Notes under the pieces: generated by a model
Told to the model about the DNA's origin: nothing
The model's database searches: none
What the model saw: only the letters and a program-made list of their open reading frames with translations
In this document: positions 8,163 to 17,575 of the stretch, one piece after another
Layout: every line of letters begins with the position of its first letter
Numbering within the stretch: the first letter of the stretch is position 1
Program-made: the position numbers and the translations under genes
DNA from: Dehalococcoidales bacterium
GTDB taxonomy: Bacteria > Chloroflexota > Dehalococcoidia > Dehalococcoidales > RBG-16-60-22
DNA length: 47,475 bases
Reading direction: 5' to 3'
Assembly (NCBI GenBank): GCA_016926115.1
Contig: JAFGPF010000057.1
Location: 1-47,475 of the forward strand

Positions 8163-9875
8163 ATGAAGAAAAGTCTACTGTTAATTTCGATAATCGTTAT
8201 TGTCATCAGTGGTCTGCTCATCACCAGTTGCGCCGAGCCTGAACCGGAACCCACTCCCACTCCCAGTCCGGAACCGTCGCCTGAACCGTCGCCTGAACCG
8301 TCGCCTGAACCGTCTCCCGAACCGTCGCCTGAACCGACACCGGAACCGGAACCGGCTGGCCCCCTGGTACCTCCGCCACCCGGTGAATTCGCCAACGGCC
8401 AGTACGGCGGCATCTTGAGGGTCATCGCTCCTTCAGGTCCGCAGGTACTCGGCGGCTTCCGGGGCGGCCCCGCTGACCTCGGCGCTACACTCTGGGGTTT
8501 GAACGCCCTCATGGACGCCACCGTCGACAGGACCAAGGGTATCGGCCTGGAGCCGGTCCTCTGTGAAAGCGTTGATGACGATGTAGAGAACAATAGAATC
8601 GTTTATCATTTAAGGAAGGGCGTCAAGTTCCATAACGGGATGGAATTGACGGCTGACGACTGCGTTTGGACCTTTGAATTATCTATCGAAAGAGGACGTC
8701 TGCAGTACTTCCCCTACTTTGAGTCGATCGAAAAGATAGACGACTACACCTTCGAGATACGCTACAATGAGTACACCAACCAGCTTATCCAGAGCTGGGG
8801 GTGGAACTTCCCGGGCTGCAAGGCAGCCTTCATGGAAGGTACTGGTGGAAGCGATGATGTAGCGGTACAAGACGAATGGCTGGAAAACAACCTCATCGGT
8901 ACCGGCCCCTTCAAGCTGGTCGAGTATGTACGTGACGACCACATGACCTGGACCAGGTTCGATGACTACTGGAATGCGCCGCTTCCCTATCTTGATGGCG
9001 TTGAAATCCGCTACATACCCGACCCCGTAACCGCCAGGGCAATCATGGAAGCCGGAGAAGCAGACTACTGGACGGGCGCCCCCGCGCTGGACCAGAAGGA
9101 AATGTTTGAAGCCGGCTACAAGAAGATAAGCGGCTGGGTCGGTCTGGTCATGAACATCTGGCCCAACACATCCGACCCCGAATCTATCTGGAACGACGTC
9201 AACCTGCGCTACGCCCTTGAGTACGCTCTGGACAAACCGGCTATCGCCAAGGCTATCGGCCATGGCCTCTACCCGCCGCTGTTGCAGCTGGCACCTCCCG
9301 GCGAATGGGGTTACGACCCTGATTACCCGGTGCGCACCTATGATCCGGATAAAGCCAAGGAGCTTCTTGCCGCAGCCGGCTACCCGGATGGTCTCCAGAC
9401 TACCTTGTTAATCGGGAATACTCCCGCCGAAATTGACGCAGGCACGGCTATCAAGCAGTACCTCGATGCCGTCGGTATCGAGACGGAACTGGATATCGCC
9501 GACCCCGGCCGGTTCTACGGAACGGTCTGGGGTGCCGCGCAGCCGGGCCTATCGTTCATGTGGTCAGGCATGGATATCACCCACCTGCTCACCTACATGC
9601 GCTGGTTCAGCACCGACCCCTTCACCGACCTGGTCTACCTGGGTCACACCGATGAACAGAGGGCGTTAGACGAGGAGGCCAAAGCCTACCCGTTCGCCGC
9701 CGAGCAGAAAGAAGTAACCATGAGAATCTTCAAATATATGAATGACAGTGCTCGGATTATCCCCGTTTATCAGATACCATCTGCATCGGTAGCCCAACCC
9801 TGGGTCCACAGCCAGCAGTTCCAGCAGGGCTTCGTCCGCTGGCAGCAAGAATACGTCTGGATGGAAAGCCACTAA
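8163..9875 (+). CDS. Peptide-type ABC transporter substrate-binding lipoprotein
   Basis: A 570-residue SBP_bac_5 family (DppA/OppA-like) protein. Residues 1-22 form a lipoprotein signal ending in the lipobox ITSC, so it is anchored outside the membrane. A Pro/Glu-rich spacer (about residues 23-63, PEPSPEPS repeats) lifts the binding domain off the membrane. The binding domain has the family segments YHLRKGVKFHNGMELTADD and LIGTGPFKLVEY, and in the second lobe LRYALEYALDKPAIA and PDKAKELLAAAGYPDG. The ATG at 8163 is chosen because AAGGAGG precedes it and it yields an intact signal; the open frame extends 38 codons further upstream without one. It opens the operon with dppBCDF behind it. The ligand could be a peptide, nickel chelate or other small solute. 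Confidence 0.92.
   Translation: MKKSLLLISIIVIVISGLLITSCAEPEPEPTPTPSPEPSPEPSPEPSPEPSPEPSPEPTPEPEPAGPLVPPPPGEFANGQYGGILRVIAPSGPQVLGGFRGGPADLGATLWGLNALMDATVDRTKGIGLEPVLCESVDDDVENNRIVYHLRKGVKFHNGMELTADDCVWTFELSIERGRLQYFPYFESIEKIDDYTFEIRYNEYTNQLIQSWGWNFPGCKAAFMEGTGGSDDVAVQDEWLENNLIGTGPFKLVEYVRDDHMTWTRFDDYWNAPLPYLDGVEIRYIPDPVTARAIMEAGEADYWTGAPALDQKEMFEAGYKKISGWVGLVMNIWPNTSDPESIWNDVNLRYALEYALDKPAIAKAIGHGLYPPLLQLAPPGEWGYDPDYPVRTYDPDKAKELLAAAGYPDGLQTTLLIGNTPAEIDAGTAIKQYLDAVGIETELDIADPGRFYGTVWGAAQPGLSFMWSGMDITHLLTYMRWFSTDPFTDLVYLGHTDEQRALDEEAKAYPFAAEQKEVTMRIFKYMNDSARIIPVYQIPSASVAQPWVHSQQFQQGFVRWQQEYVWMESH
8271..8330 (+). repeat. Five 12-bp tandem repeats coding EPSP
   Basis: The unit gaaccgtcgcct occurs five times in a row; four copies are identical and the fourth has two changes. 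It codes for the PEPS spacer after the lipobox. Such repeats change copy number by slippage without shifting the frame. Confidence 0.85.
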
Positions 9876-9892
9876 ACCCAAGTGGTATAATA

Positions 9893-9934
9893 GTCACCGG
9901 GTGGCCCGCCCGGAACAGCGGGCCACCCGGTGAC
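9893..9934 (+). terminator. Perfect 17-bp hairpin between lipoprotein and permease genes
   Basis: Positions 9893-9909 and 9918-9934 are perfect reverse complements, with an 8-base loop. There is no T-run after it, so full termination is unlikely. In many binding-protein operons such a hairpin protects the upstream mRNA or gives partial termination, keeping the binding protein in excess over the permeases. That role is inferred here. Confidence 0.7.
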
Positions 9935-10083
9935 ATTACGCTGATACATAAATATCGCGGAAGTTAAACAGAATAACCATATACCTTGAGACTCCCATAT
10001 CCCCGCGGAGGTAGTATTACAGTTCGGGCAGCCAGGCTATACCAGCAGCCCTAGATTTACCAAAGTGAGGACTTGAATATAAT

Positions 10084-11043
10084 ATGACCACATATATCAT
10101 AAGGCGCTTGCTGATAGCTCTGGTTGTTATCGTCATCGTCACACTGATTGTCTTCTTCGCAATACGCCTTCTGCCCGGCGACCCCCTGATAATCTTCCTC
10201 GGCCAACAGGCCACGCAAGGAGGTATTTCTCAGGATGAACTGGAGCACCTCCGGGAGGTATACGGTCTTAACGACCCCATTCTGGTACAGTACGGCAACT
10301 GGGTATGGGGCATACTCCGGGGTGATCTGGGAACATCCATATATTACCACGAAGATGTCGGCGTACTCATGGGGGATCGTTTCCCCATAACATTACACCT
10401 CGGCATTCTAGCGTTTATCATTAACATCGTTGTCGGTGTCCTGTTGGGACTTGCCGCAGCTATCAGACGGGGTACCTGGATAGACGCCGTCACTACCACT
10501 TTAGCCAATATAGGGGTGTGTATACCCGTTTTCTGGCTGGCGATATTGATGATATACCTGTTTGGCCTTGAGCTCCGCTGGCTGCCAATCGCCGGGTATA
10601 CGCCCCCCACCAAGGATTTCTGGTTGAACACCCAGCAGATAATTATGCCTGTTTTCTGCATGGCCGTCACCATGATGGCAACCACAGCGCGTTTATCGCG
10701 GTCCAGCATGCTCGAGGTAACCCGACAGGACTACATCCGTACCGCCTGGTCGAAGGGCTTAAGAGAACGTACCATCATCATCAGGCACGCCCTGAAAAAC
10801 GGACTTATACCGGTAATAACGTTACTTGGTATAGGTCTGGGCATGGTTTTCGCCGGCTCGGTGTTCGTGGAGACCATCTTCGCCATCAACGGCATCGGCA
10901 GACTGCTGGTAACCAGCATCTTTGCCCAGGACTACGTCGTAATACAATCGAGCTCCCTGGTAATCGCCCTTATTATCATTTTATCCAATCTACTCGTTGA
11001 TATTTCCTACGGCTGGCTCGACCCCAGGATACGGTACGGCTAG
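10084..11043 (+). CDS. dppB: Peptide-type ABC transporter permease, DppB family
   Basis: A 319-residue DppB/OppB-type inner-membrane permease. It starts with the family sequence YIIRRLLIALVVIVIVTLIVFF, then RLLPGDPL, and ends with VDISYGWLDPRIRYG. The coupling (EAA) loop is RQDYIRTAWSKGLRERTIIIRHALKN. About six membrane helices are seen. It follows the binding-protein gene after 208 bases that hold a long hairpin, and precedes dppC by 12 bases. Confidence 0.94.
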   Translation: MTTYIIRRLLIALVVIVIVTLIVFFAIRLLPGDPLIIFLGQQATQGGISQDELEHLREVYGLNDPILVQYGNWVWGILRGDLGTSIYYHEDVGVLMGDRFPITLHLGILAFIINIVVGVLLGLAAAIRRGTWIDAVTTTLANIGVCIPVFWLAILMIYLFGLELRWLPIAGYTPPTKDFWLNTQQIIMPVFCMAVTMMATTARLSRSSMLEVTRQDYIRTAWSKGLRERTIIIRHALKNGLIPVITLLGIGLGMVFAGSVFVETIFAINGIGRLLVTSIFAQDYVVIQSSSLVIALIIILSNLLVDISYGWLDPRIRYG

Positions 11044-11055
11044 GAGACTTTAAAT

Positions 11056-11958
11056 ATGACAGAGAGAGATTCTACCACCATCACTGAAGCCTTCCAGGAG
11101 GCTCCACCGCGGGTCAACGAGTGGCGCCGTTTCTGGCGGGTATTCCTGCAGCGTAGAATCGTTATCTTCGGAATGGTCATATTATTCTTACTGGTATTTT
11201 CCGCAATCTTTGCCAATGTAATTGCCCCTCACGACCCCTATGTAGGTATTCTGGCTGACTCCCTGCAACATCCCAACAGCACCTACTGGTTGGGCACTGA
11301 CATACAGGGCAGGGACACGTTAAGCCGTCTAATCTTCGGCACGAGGACGGCTCTCATGGTAGGCTTCGTCACGGTCGGCATTGCCGGTGTTGTCGGTGTG
11401 GGCCTGGGGCTGATTGCCGGATACTTCGGCGGTGTTGCCAGCATGATTATTATGAGGATAATGGACGCCCTCATGGGCTTCCCCATGTTAATACTGGCTA
11501 TGCTTTTTGCAGCCGTACTCGGAGGCGGCATTCAAAATGTCGTTATTGCCCTGAGTATCGCTACCGTCCCGGGATATGCCAGGGTAATGAACGGATTAAC
11601 CCTCAGTATCCGGGAGAACGACTATATTATGGCCGAACGTGCCATGGGCTCCAGCAATGCCCGCATCATGTTAAGCCACATCCTGCCCAATGCCATACCC
11701 CCCATGATCGTTCTCGTCACTCTTCAGCTGGGAGGCATTATCATGGCGGAAGCTGCCCTCAGCTTCCTGGGAATCGGCATCAAGCCTCCGGGCGCCGCCT
11801 GGGGCGCCATGGTCAGCGATGGTTACCGATATCTATCAAACAATCCGACACTTTCCTTCGCTCCCGGTATTGCCATCATGTTAGTCGTCTTCGCCTTTAA
11901 CATGGTGGGTGACGGCCTACGGGACGCCCTTGACCCCCGGTTAAGAGGCATACTATAG
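11056..11958 (+). CDS. dppC: Peptide-type ABC transporter permease, DppC family
   Basis: A 300-residue DppC/OppC-type permease, partner of DppB. The OppC N-terminal domain (WRRFWRVFLQRRIVIFGMVI) leads to HDPY and WLGTDIQGRDTLSRLIFGTR, the hallmark of the family. The coupling loop is ENDYIMAERAMGSSNARIML and the end is GDGLRDALDPRLRG. It lies between dppB and dppD in an evident operon. Confidence 0.94.
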   Translation: MTERDSTTITEAFQEAPPRVNEWRRFWRVFLQRRIVIFGMVILFLLVFSAIFANVIAPHDPYVGILADSLQHPNSTYWLGTDIQGRDTLSRLIFGTRTALMVGFVTVGIAGVVGVGLGLIAGYFGGVASMIIMRIMDALMGFPMLILAMLFAAVLGGGIQNVVIALSIATVPGYARVMNGLTLSIRENDYIMAERAMGSSNARIMLSHILPNAIPPMIVLVTLQLGGIIMAEAALSFLGIGIKPPGAAWGAMVSDGYRYLSNNPTLSFAPGIAIMLVVFAFNMVGDGLRDALDPRLRGIL

Positions 11959-11972
11959 TGTGAGGAACTGAA

Positions 11973-12962
11973 ATGACGGAATTATTAAGAGTCAACAACC
12001 TGGTAACCCAGTTCAAGACCGAGAGCGGTCTCGTAAAAGCCGTTGACGGCGTGTCATACTATATCGACGAGCAGGAAATTATCGGACTCGTGGGTGAAAG
12101 CGGCTGCGGCAAGTCCGTCAGCCAGCTGTCCGTGATGCAGCTCATCAGCGCCCCCGGCGAAATTGCTGATGGCGAGATTATCTTCGAAGGCAAGAACCTG
12201 CTTGATTATGAAGCCAACGGACCCCGGATGCGTTCCGTACGCGGCGCCAAAATCGCCATGATTTTCCAGGAACCCATGACCTCTCTCAATCCCGTCCTGA
12301 CAATCGGTCAGCAGCTTACCGAGATGCTCCATCTCCACATGAAAATGAACGACGATGCCGCCCGTAAAAGAGCTATCGAACTCATGAGCCTGGTCGGCAT
12401 ACCCGGCGCGGAAAACCGCATCGATGATTACCCCCACCACTTCTCCGGCGGCATGCGCCAGCGCGTCATGATTGCCATGGGGCTTTCCTGCAATCCCAAG
12501 ATACTCATCGCCGACGAGCCCACCACCGCCCTGGATGTCACCACGCAGGCGCAGCTGCTCGAATTGATGAAGGACATGGTCGAGCGTTTCCGCACTTCGC
12601 TGGTTATCGTCACCCACAACCTCGGAGTCGTCGCCCGTTACGCCCAGAGGATTTACATCATGTATGCCGGCCGTATTGTCGAATCCGGCACCACCAAGGA
12701 TATCTTCAGCAATCCCCGCCATCCCTACACCATCGGCCTGCTAAAATGCATCCCCAGACTCGACGAAGAAGAAGGCACCAAGCTCGTACCCATCGAAGGG
12801 CTGCCCCCCAACCTGATTAACATGCCCAAGACCTGCGCCTTCCTCCCCAGGTGCTCCTACCGCCTGGACAAATGCGCCCGCGAACCGTGGCCCGAGATGA
12901 CTGCCGTTAACGGTAATCACTTTATCAGATGTTATGCTGATACCAAGGAGAAGAAGAAGTGA
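11973..12962 (+). CDS. dppD: Peptide-type ABC transporter ATPase, DppD family
   Basis: A 329-residue ATPase that powers import. Walker A is [10 protein letters not shown], the signature [15 protein letters not shown], Walker [15 protein letters not shown], and the H-loop VTHNLG. The C-terminal OppD-type extension has four cysteines (around [14 protein letters not shown] and a last RCYAD), the pattern that can hold an iron-sulfur cluster in this family. Its stop overlaps the GTG start of the next ATPase. Confidence 0.95.
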   Translation: MTELLRVNNLVTQFKTESGLVKAVDGVSYYIDEQEIIGLVGESGCGKSVSQLSVMQLISAPGEIADGEIIFEGKNLLDYEANGPRMRSVRGAKIAMIFQEPMTSLNPVLTIGQQLTEMLHLHMKMNDDAARKRAIELMSLVGIPGAENRIDDYPHHFSGGMRQRVMIAMGLSCNPKILIADEPTTALDVTTQAQLLELMKDMVERFRTSLVIVTHNLGVVARYAQRIYIMYAGRIVESGTTKDIFSNPRHPYTIGLLKCIPRLDEEEGTKLVPIEGLPPNLINMPKTCAFLPRCSYRLDKCAREPWPEMTAVNGNHFIRCYADTKEKKK

Positions 12963-13948
12963 ACCAACAACGCAGCGAAAACGTTTTAGATATACAGGAC
13001 CTTAAGATGTACTTCCCCGTTACCCGCGGCCTCCTGCGTAAAAAAGTCGCCGACGTCAAGGCAGTCGACGGCGTCTCCTTCAAAATGCAACGGGATAAAA
13101 CCATGGGGCTGGTGGGTGAAAGCGGCTGCGGCAAAACCACCATCGGCCGCTGTGTCCTCGGTCTCTACAAGCCCACCGAGGGCAAAATCTTCTTCGAAGG
13201 TGAGGATATCGCCACTTTCCCGGAGAAGAAACTGCGCGAAGTCCGCGCTAAAATGGCGCTTATCTTCCAGGACCCCTACTCGTCTCTCGACCCCCGCCAG
13301 AGCGCCGGAAGCATCGTCGGCGAACCCCTGAAAATACACCAGATGGTCCTGACCAAGGGCGAATACCGCGACAGGGTGGAAGAACTCTTCAAAATCGTCG
13401 GCCTCGACCCCTCCATGACCGACCGTTTCCCCCACGAGTTCTCCGGAGGTCAGCGACAGCGCATCGGCGTGGCGCGCGCCCTCGCCTGCGACCCCGACCT
13501 TATTGTCTGCGACGAACCTATTTCCGCCCTGGACGTCTCCATTCAGGCCCAGATTATCAACCTGCTGGAAGAACTGCAGGACAGCGTCAAAGAACTCAGC
13601 TACATGTTTATCGCCCACGACCTCTCCGTGGTAAGGCACATCTCCGACCGCGTAGCCGTCATGTACCTCGGACGCATCGTGGAGATATGCGACTCGAAGG
13701 AACTCTACGACAATCCGCTGCACCCCTACACGCGGGCATTGCTCTCCGCCGTGCCTATTGCCGACCCCTTCGTTGAGGAAACCCGGGAACGCATTATCCT
13801 CAAGGGTGAAGTACCCAGTCCGCTTAATCCGCCGCCCGGCTGCTCCTTCCATCCCCGCTGTTTCATGGCTGTCCCCGAGTGCAGCCAGGCTATACCGCCG
13901 CTCCGCGATGTCGGCGGCGGGCATGAAGTAGCCTGCATACGCGTATAG
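12959..13948 (+). CDS. dppF: Peptide-type ABC transporter ATPase, DppF family
   Basis: A 329-residue ATPase, the second motor subunit. Walker A is [18 protein letters not shown], the signature [15 protein letters not shown], Walker [15 protein letters not shown], and the H-loop IAHDLS. The C-terminal oligopeptide-transport extension holds [14 protein letters not shown]. It begins at a GTG overlapping the stop of dppD by four bases (GTGA), so the two are coupled. It ends the operon and converges on a minus-strand hydrolase gene; no clear terminator lies in the 50-base gap. Confidence 0.95.
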   Translation: MNQQRSENVLDIQDLKMYFPVTRGLLRKKVADVKAVDGVSFKMQRDKTMGLVGESGCGKTTIGRCVLGLYKPTEGKIFFEGEDIATFPEKKLREVRAKMALIFQDPYSSLDPRQSAGSIVGEPLKIHQMVLTKGEYRDRVEELFKIVGLDPSMTDRFPHEFSGGQRQRIGVARALACDPDLIVCDEPISALDVSIQAQIINLLEELQDSVKELSYMFIAHDLSVVRHISDRVAVMYLGRIVEICDSKELYDNPLHPYTRALLSAVPIADPFVEETRERIILKGEVPSPLNPPPGCSFHPRCFMAVPECSQAIPPLRDVGGGHEVACIRV

Positions 13949-13998
13949 TCGTACCCGTTGTATTCTCCGTGAAATTTCTCGGACCGCAGCGCGTTACC

Positions 13999-14769
13999 CT
14001 AGAGAAACAGCCGCATGCCTTCATGCGCTACGGTGATAAGATGGTTCAGTCTGCGCGAAACCTCTGAAATTTCTTCCTTCGTCTTCGCTTCCAGGCTGAC
14101 GTCCATGTGTACCGTTACTACCCGGGGCAGGTAACCCTTCGATTCACGAAAGCTTATCAGTTCCTGCTCGAGCATATGGGGCGTGAGATGGCTCGTCTCT
14201 TTGGCAAACAGTTCGCATTCATCGGGCAGAGTAACTTCGATTATCAATAGTTGCGGGGATATATGCTGCCAGCAGTCCTCCAGTCCCGGTCCGGTATCAC
14301 CGGTGTAGAAAACAACCTTCCCCTCACTATCACTAATCTGATAACCCACGGTAGTACCAAAATGGTTTACCGGCACCGCCAGGACATCATAGCCGTCAAT
14401 ACTCAGTGGTTCCAGCGGCTTAATGGCTTGAAGATGAACGGTCGGCTTTTTCTCAGGTATCTTCTGGAACGGGGGGTATATCTCGCCGTTCAGCAGATTG
14501 GTTTCTAAAATATCGCAGACCGCCGGCATGGCGTAAACCGGCACGCTGTCATCGTACCGGAAGAGGTTCAGGGCCATCACGGGAATATCGCGTATATGGT
14601 CGTAGTGCTGATGGGTAATCACAACGGCGTTCAATTTCCGTTGTTCTTCAATGGAAAGCCGGGACGTCAGGCTTCCAGCCTCCACCGCCAGAGTGTCATC
14701 GATGAGAAAGCAGACACAGCTGGAGTTCAATGATTCGCAGTTATGCGCACCCAGAATACGGATGTCCAC
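13999..14769 (-). CDS. Metallo-beta-lactamase-fold hydrolase, class II cyclic-nucleotide phosphodiesterase-like
   Basis: A 256-residue metallo-hydrolase. The metal motif is THQHYDHIRDIP (HxHxDH, about residue 53), with later ligands in FYTGDTG and a C-terminal VHMD. The stretch around it (EAGSLTSRLSIEEQRKLNAV before the HxHxDH box, MALNLF after) is closer to class II cAMP phosphodiesterases than to other members of the fold, as far as I can judge by eye. The likely reaction is hydrolysis of a 3',5'-cyclic nucleotide. It is in the same strand group as an HD-GYP protein and a class III nucleotide cyclase, which strengthens that view. Fold assignment is firm; substrate is moderately sure. Confidence 0.75.
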   Translation of the reverse strand: MDIRILGAHNCESLNSSCVCFLIDDTLAVEAGSLTSRLSIEEQRKLNAVVITHQHYDHIRDIPVMALNLFRYDDSVPVYAMPAVCDILETNLLNGEIYPPFQKIPEKKPTVHLQAIKPLEPLSIDGYDVLAVPVNHFGTTVGYQISDSEGKVVFYTGDTGPGLEDCWQHISPQLLIIEVTLPDECELFAKETSHLTPHMLEQELISFRESKGYLPRVVTVHMDVSLEAKTKEEISEVSRRLNHLITVAHEGMRLFL

Positions 14770-14846
14770 TTTTGTTCTCCTGCTATCTCCTTACATCCTT
14801 TTAGTCATATATCTACCGGAATCCGTTCTGGAAGAAAATTCATCTG

Positions 14847-15983
14847 CTATTTACCGGTATTTATACGGAGTCCGGACGAAAAAGCCTTTACCGCAACGGG
14901 ACAGAACTGCTTGCCGGAACACTCATTTAGTTCCTTGAGTGCTTCGTCGACAGTCATTGCCCCCCGGTAGGCACGGTCGGTGGTCATGGTATCGAAGGCA
15001 TCGGCGACCGCTATGATGCGCGCCCCCAGCGGCAGCGCATCTCCCTTGAGACCGGTGGGATAGCCTTCGCCGTCGTACCTCTCGTGGTGATACAGCACGA
15101 GGTCGGCTGCCTTTTCCAGGAAGGAAATTCCCCTCAGCAAGTTAGCTCCGATGGTGGGATGCTCCTGGATTATCTCCCATTCCGCCTCGGTCAGGGAGCC
15201 GGGCTTGTTGAGAATAACGGAGTCGACGGATATCTTGCCGACGTCGTGGAGGATACTGGCATATTCAAGTGTCTCCATCTCCTCCGAGGACAGCGAAAGG
15301 TTGGCGCCCGCGATTAATGCATATTCCATGACCCGCTGAGAATGGCCTCGCGTATACGGGTCTTTCGCGTCGATAGCCGCCGCCAGCGTCTTGATGGTGC
15401 CCTTATAGGCATCCAGCACAGTCTGGTGCAGCTTGGTATTTTCGATTGCCATCGCGGCGGTATTGGCGACGGATATTACGGCGTCCAGGTCCTGGTCCTC
15501 GAACTGGCTGCCGTCCAGCTTGTTCAGGACCTCAACCACGCCCAGGATTTTCCGGTGCACCGCCAGCGGCGCGCAGACGAGAGAGCGCGTGCTGAAGCCG
15601 GTATAATCATCAATCATTTTGTGGAAATTCTCGCTGCGGGTAACGTCGTTTACAATCAAAGGCTCCCCCGTGCGGGCCACCTGGCCGGCGATGCCGTATT
15701 GAGTATTCAGTTTCACCTGGCGCAGGGCCTTGCCCACCGGACCGGAAGCCACCTCGAAGTACAGCTCCTGGTCGTTGTCCCGGAACAGCAGTATGGAAGC
15801 CGCCGAGGCGTTGAGCGTCTTCTGCGTCATCTTAATGACCTGCTCCAGCATCTGCGCCATGCGCGGCACGGACCCCACCTTCTTGCTTACCTCGTAGATA
15901 AGGTCAAGGCGCGCCTTATTTTCACGCTCGATTTTGCCCGGTACTATCTCTCCGGGCTTTGACTTATCCAGGCTAGAAACCAT
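14847..15983 (-). CDS. GAF and HD-GYP domain protein
   Basis: A 378-residue cytoplasmic protein. A short N-terminal helix leads to a GAF sensor domain (about residues 40-185; ASILLFRDNDQELYFEVASG, and APLAVHRKILGVVEVLN). An HD-GYP domain follows (about 195-375): HSQRVMEYA, the metal pair in ILHDVGKI, YHHERYDGEGYP, and VADAFDTMTTDRAYR. HD-GYP domains usually hydrolyse cyclic di-GMP, and the full motif set is present, so it should be active. The GAF domain may bind a cyclic nucleotide or another small ligand. It lies between the cyclase and phosphodiesterase-like genes on the same strand. Confidence 0.9.
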   Translation of the reverse strand: MVSSLDKSKPGEIVPGKIERENKARLDLIYEVSKKVGSVPRMAQMLEQVIKMTQKTLNASAASILLFRDNDQELYFEVASGPVGKALRQVKLNTQYGIAGQVARTGEPLIVNDVTRSENFHKMIDDYTGFSTRSLVCAPLAVHRKILGVVEVLNKLDGSQFEDQDLDAVISVANTAAMAIENTKLHQTVLDAYKGTIKTLAAAIDAKDPYTRGHSQRVMEYALIAGANLSLSSEEMETLEYASILHDVGKISVDSVILNKPGSLTEAEWEIIQEHPTIGANLLRGISFLEKAADLVLYHHERYDGEGYPTGLKGDALPLGARIIAVADAFDTMTTDRAYRGAMTVDEALKELNECSGKQFCPVAVKAFSSGLRINTGK

Positions 15984-16019
15984 TTACCATTTCCTCGCTT
16001 TCGTATCCTGCACATGCCT

Positions 16020-16841
16020 CTATGTTATAGATACTGCGGCCTCAAGACTCCGAAATAGCTCTTTGTTCTTATCCGGCAACCTCTCAAACTCCTCTTTGCC
16101 CACCCATACCAGCTCGTTACTGCCCACACCGCGGATGGAAACATACTTGGGTATAAACAGCTGGCGGTAGTCCGCGGGCATGTATTCCCGGACCTGAAAA
16201 CCACGGTGCGGGAAGCAGAATGATAACGAACCCACGCGTGACAGCCGGGAGGCGTTATTGATGCAATGACCGACGTAATCGTTGCCGTTGCCGATGCTGA
16301 AAACCTTGCCGCGTGCCACCCCGCACCTGAGAACAGCCGGCGGCTTGTTCACGGACATGCTCATCCTGGGGTAGAACTCGCGCCGGTAGGCACGACAGAC
16401 TTTATAAAGCGTGCCCGCTATTCTGCATATCTGGCTCTCCGACATCCCCCGGGCATTCCAGATAAGCAGCAGCCCGTCTCCCAGGAACTTCACCAGCGTG
16501 GGAAAGTCCGCCCAAAACACACTCCGGTCATCGTCATTTATTTCAGTAAGCCCTTCCCTGACGCTCTGGAAAAACCACTCCAGAAAATCGTTGAGGAATT
16601 TGGGGATGGCGAGATAAGAGTCTACCTGGTTGCAGAAAGTCGTAAAACCGGTAAGGTCGAAGACGGCGGCAATCGCCTCCTTCTCCTGGCAGGGCGCGCC
16701 GATATCGCCGAGTGACAGCAGCGAAGGATTAAACTGCTTTATAATCTCGTCGTTTACCAGTTTTATCCCGTTTTGCTGCTTCTTGACGGTCAGACCTTTA
16801 GGCCTGGCGGCTTTTACCCTTCTTACTATTACCCTTTTCAT
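16020..16841 (-). CDS. Class III nucleotide cyclase, probably adenylate cyclase
   Basis: A 273-residue protein with a class III cyclase domain (about residues 55-225). The first metal Asp is in VFDLTGF (D62) and the second in KFLGDGLLLIW (D122). The Lys just before it (K118) and the Asp of NDYVGHCINNASRLS fit the Lys/Asp pair that selects ATP, and the same segment carries the Asn and Arg that stabilise the transition state. So all catalytic positions I can align are present. There is no membrane segment. The expected product is cAMP. It sits 36 bases before the HD-GYP gene on the same strand and is divergent from the nitrogen operon. Confidence 0.75.
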   Translation of the reverse strand: MKRVIVRRVKAARPKGLTVKKQQNGIKLVNDEIIKQFNPSLLSLGDIGAPCQEKEAIAAVFDLTGFTTFCNQVDSYLAIPKFLNDFLEWFFQSVREGLTEINDDDRSVFWADFPTLVKFLGDGLLLIWNARGMSESQICRIAGTLYKVCRAYRREFYPRMSMSVNKPPAVLRCGVARGKVFSIGNGNDYVGHCINNASRLSRVGSLSFCFPHRGFQVREYMPADYRQLFIPKYVSIRGVGSNELVWVGKEEFERLPDKNKELFRSLEAAVSIT

Positions 16842-17020
16842 CGTGTAAATGATAATCCGGGCATGATAAACAAATCATAAACATGGCGGAGAAGCGTCTA
16901 AACATTCCGTAACAATCGCCACTTAGTTGGGCAAAACACGGAGGTATAAGGCGAAGGTTTCGTTTGCTTTTAGTCGGTAGTGGTTTTATAATAATTCATG
17001 ACCGTTCTATCAACATGACA

Positions 17021-17049
17021 TTGACGAGATGGCGAATATCTGTTATCAT
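17021..17049 (+). promoter_or_regulatory. Promoter of the glutamate synthase operon
   Basis: TTGACG (17021-17026), a 17-base spacer and TATCAT (17044-17049) match the consensus at five of six bases each. Transcription should start near 17056, about 48 bases before the ferredoxin ATG. The palindrome at 17061-17080 lies just after this start. Confidence 0.65.
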
Positions 17050-17060
17050 ATATAGTGGCA

Positions 17061-17080
17061 TGCGGTAACCGTTTACCGCA
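17061..17080. promoter_or_regulatory. Palindromic operator, NrpR-type GGTA-N6-TACC
   Basis: TGCGGTAACCGTTTACCGCA is a perfect 8-4-8 inverted repeat. It contains GGTA-N6-TACC, the form I recall for NrpR operators in Methanosarcina mazei. It lies at about +5 to +24 of the predicted transcript, where a bound repressor would block the polymerase. An NrpR homologue is encoded 9 kb downstream in the same region. Confidence 0.7.
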
Positions 17081-17103
17081 TTATATCATATCAGGAACAA
17101 CCG

Positions 17104-17568
17104 ATGAAAAAGGTATACGTTAAAGAGGATGTGTGTATCGGCTGCGGTCTCTGCGAGGTCTACTGCCGGTTAAAACATTCAAAATCGAAAGACCTGATTA
17201 AGGCATACAAGCAGGAAACGCCCAGACCTATGTCCCGCCTGCGCGTGGATGAGAGCGGCATCGTGTCCTTCTCCGTGCGCTGCCAGCACTGCGACGACGC
17301 GCCGTGTATCCGGGCCTGCCTGACCGGCGCCCTTGCGCGCGACCCCGAGACTTCCCTGGTCGTAGTCGACGAGGAACGTTGTATCGGCTGCGGTACGTGC
17401 GTCCTTGCCTGCCCGCTCGGCGTGCCCAGACTGGATACGTCGGAGAAGATAATGGTCAAGTGCGACCTCTGCCAGGACGAGGAACTGCCGGTGTGCGTCG
17501 CCAACTGCCCTAACGAGGCATTATTATACGTGGATGTCGCGGAAGAAAGTATAAATCCGACCGTGTGA
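17104..17568 (+). CDS. Polyferredoxin-type 4Fe-4S electron-transfer protein
   Basis: A 154-residue HycB/CooF/DmsB-like protein with sixteen cysteines in four groups (CIGCGLCEVYC; CQHCDDAPCIRAC; CIGCGTCVLACP; CDLCQDEELPVCVANCP), enough for four 4Fe-4S clusters. It should pass electrons between the FAD oxidoreductase encoded next and the glutamate synthase core. It is the first gene of the operon and follows the promoter and NrpR-type operator. The gap to the next gene is 7 bases. Confidence 0.85.
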   Translation: MKKVYVKEDVCIGCGLCEVYCRLKHSKSKDLIKAYKQETPRPMSRLRVDESGIVSFSVRCQHCDDAPCIRACLTGALARDPETSLVVVDEERCIGCGTCVLACPLGVPRLDTSEKIMVKCDLCQDEELPVCVANCPNEALLYVDVAEESINPTV

Positions 17569-17575
17569 AAGTACA

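Noticed and set aside
8271..8330. Tandem 12-bp repeats as a regulatory or CRISPR-like array
   Set aside because: They are in frame and code for the Pro/Glu spacer after the lipobox.
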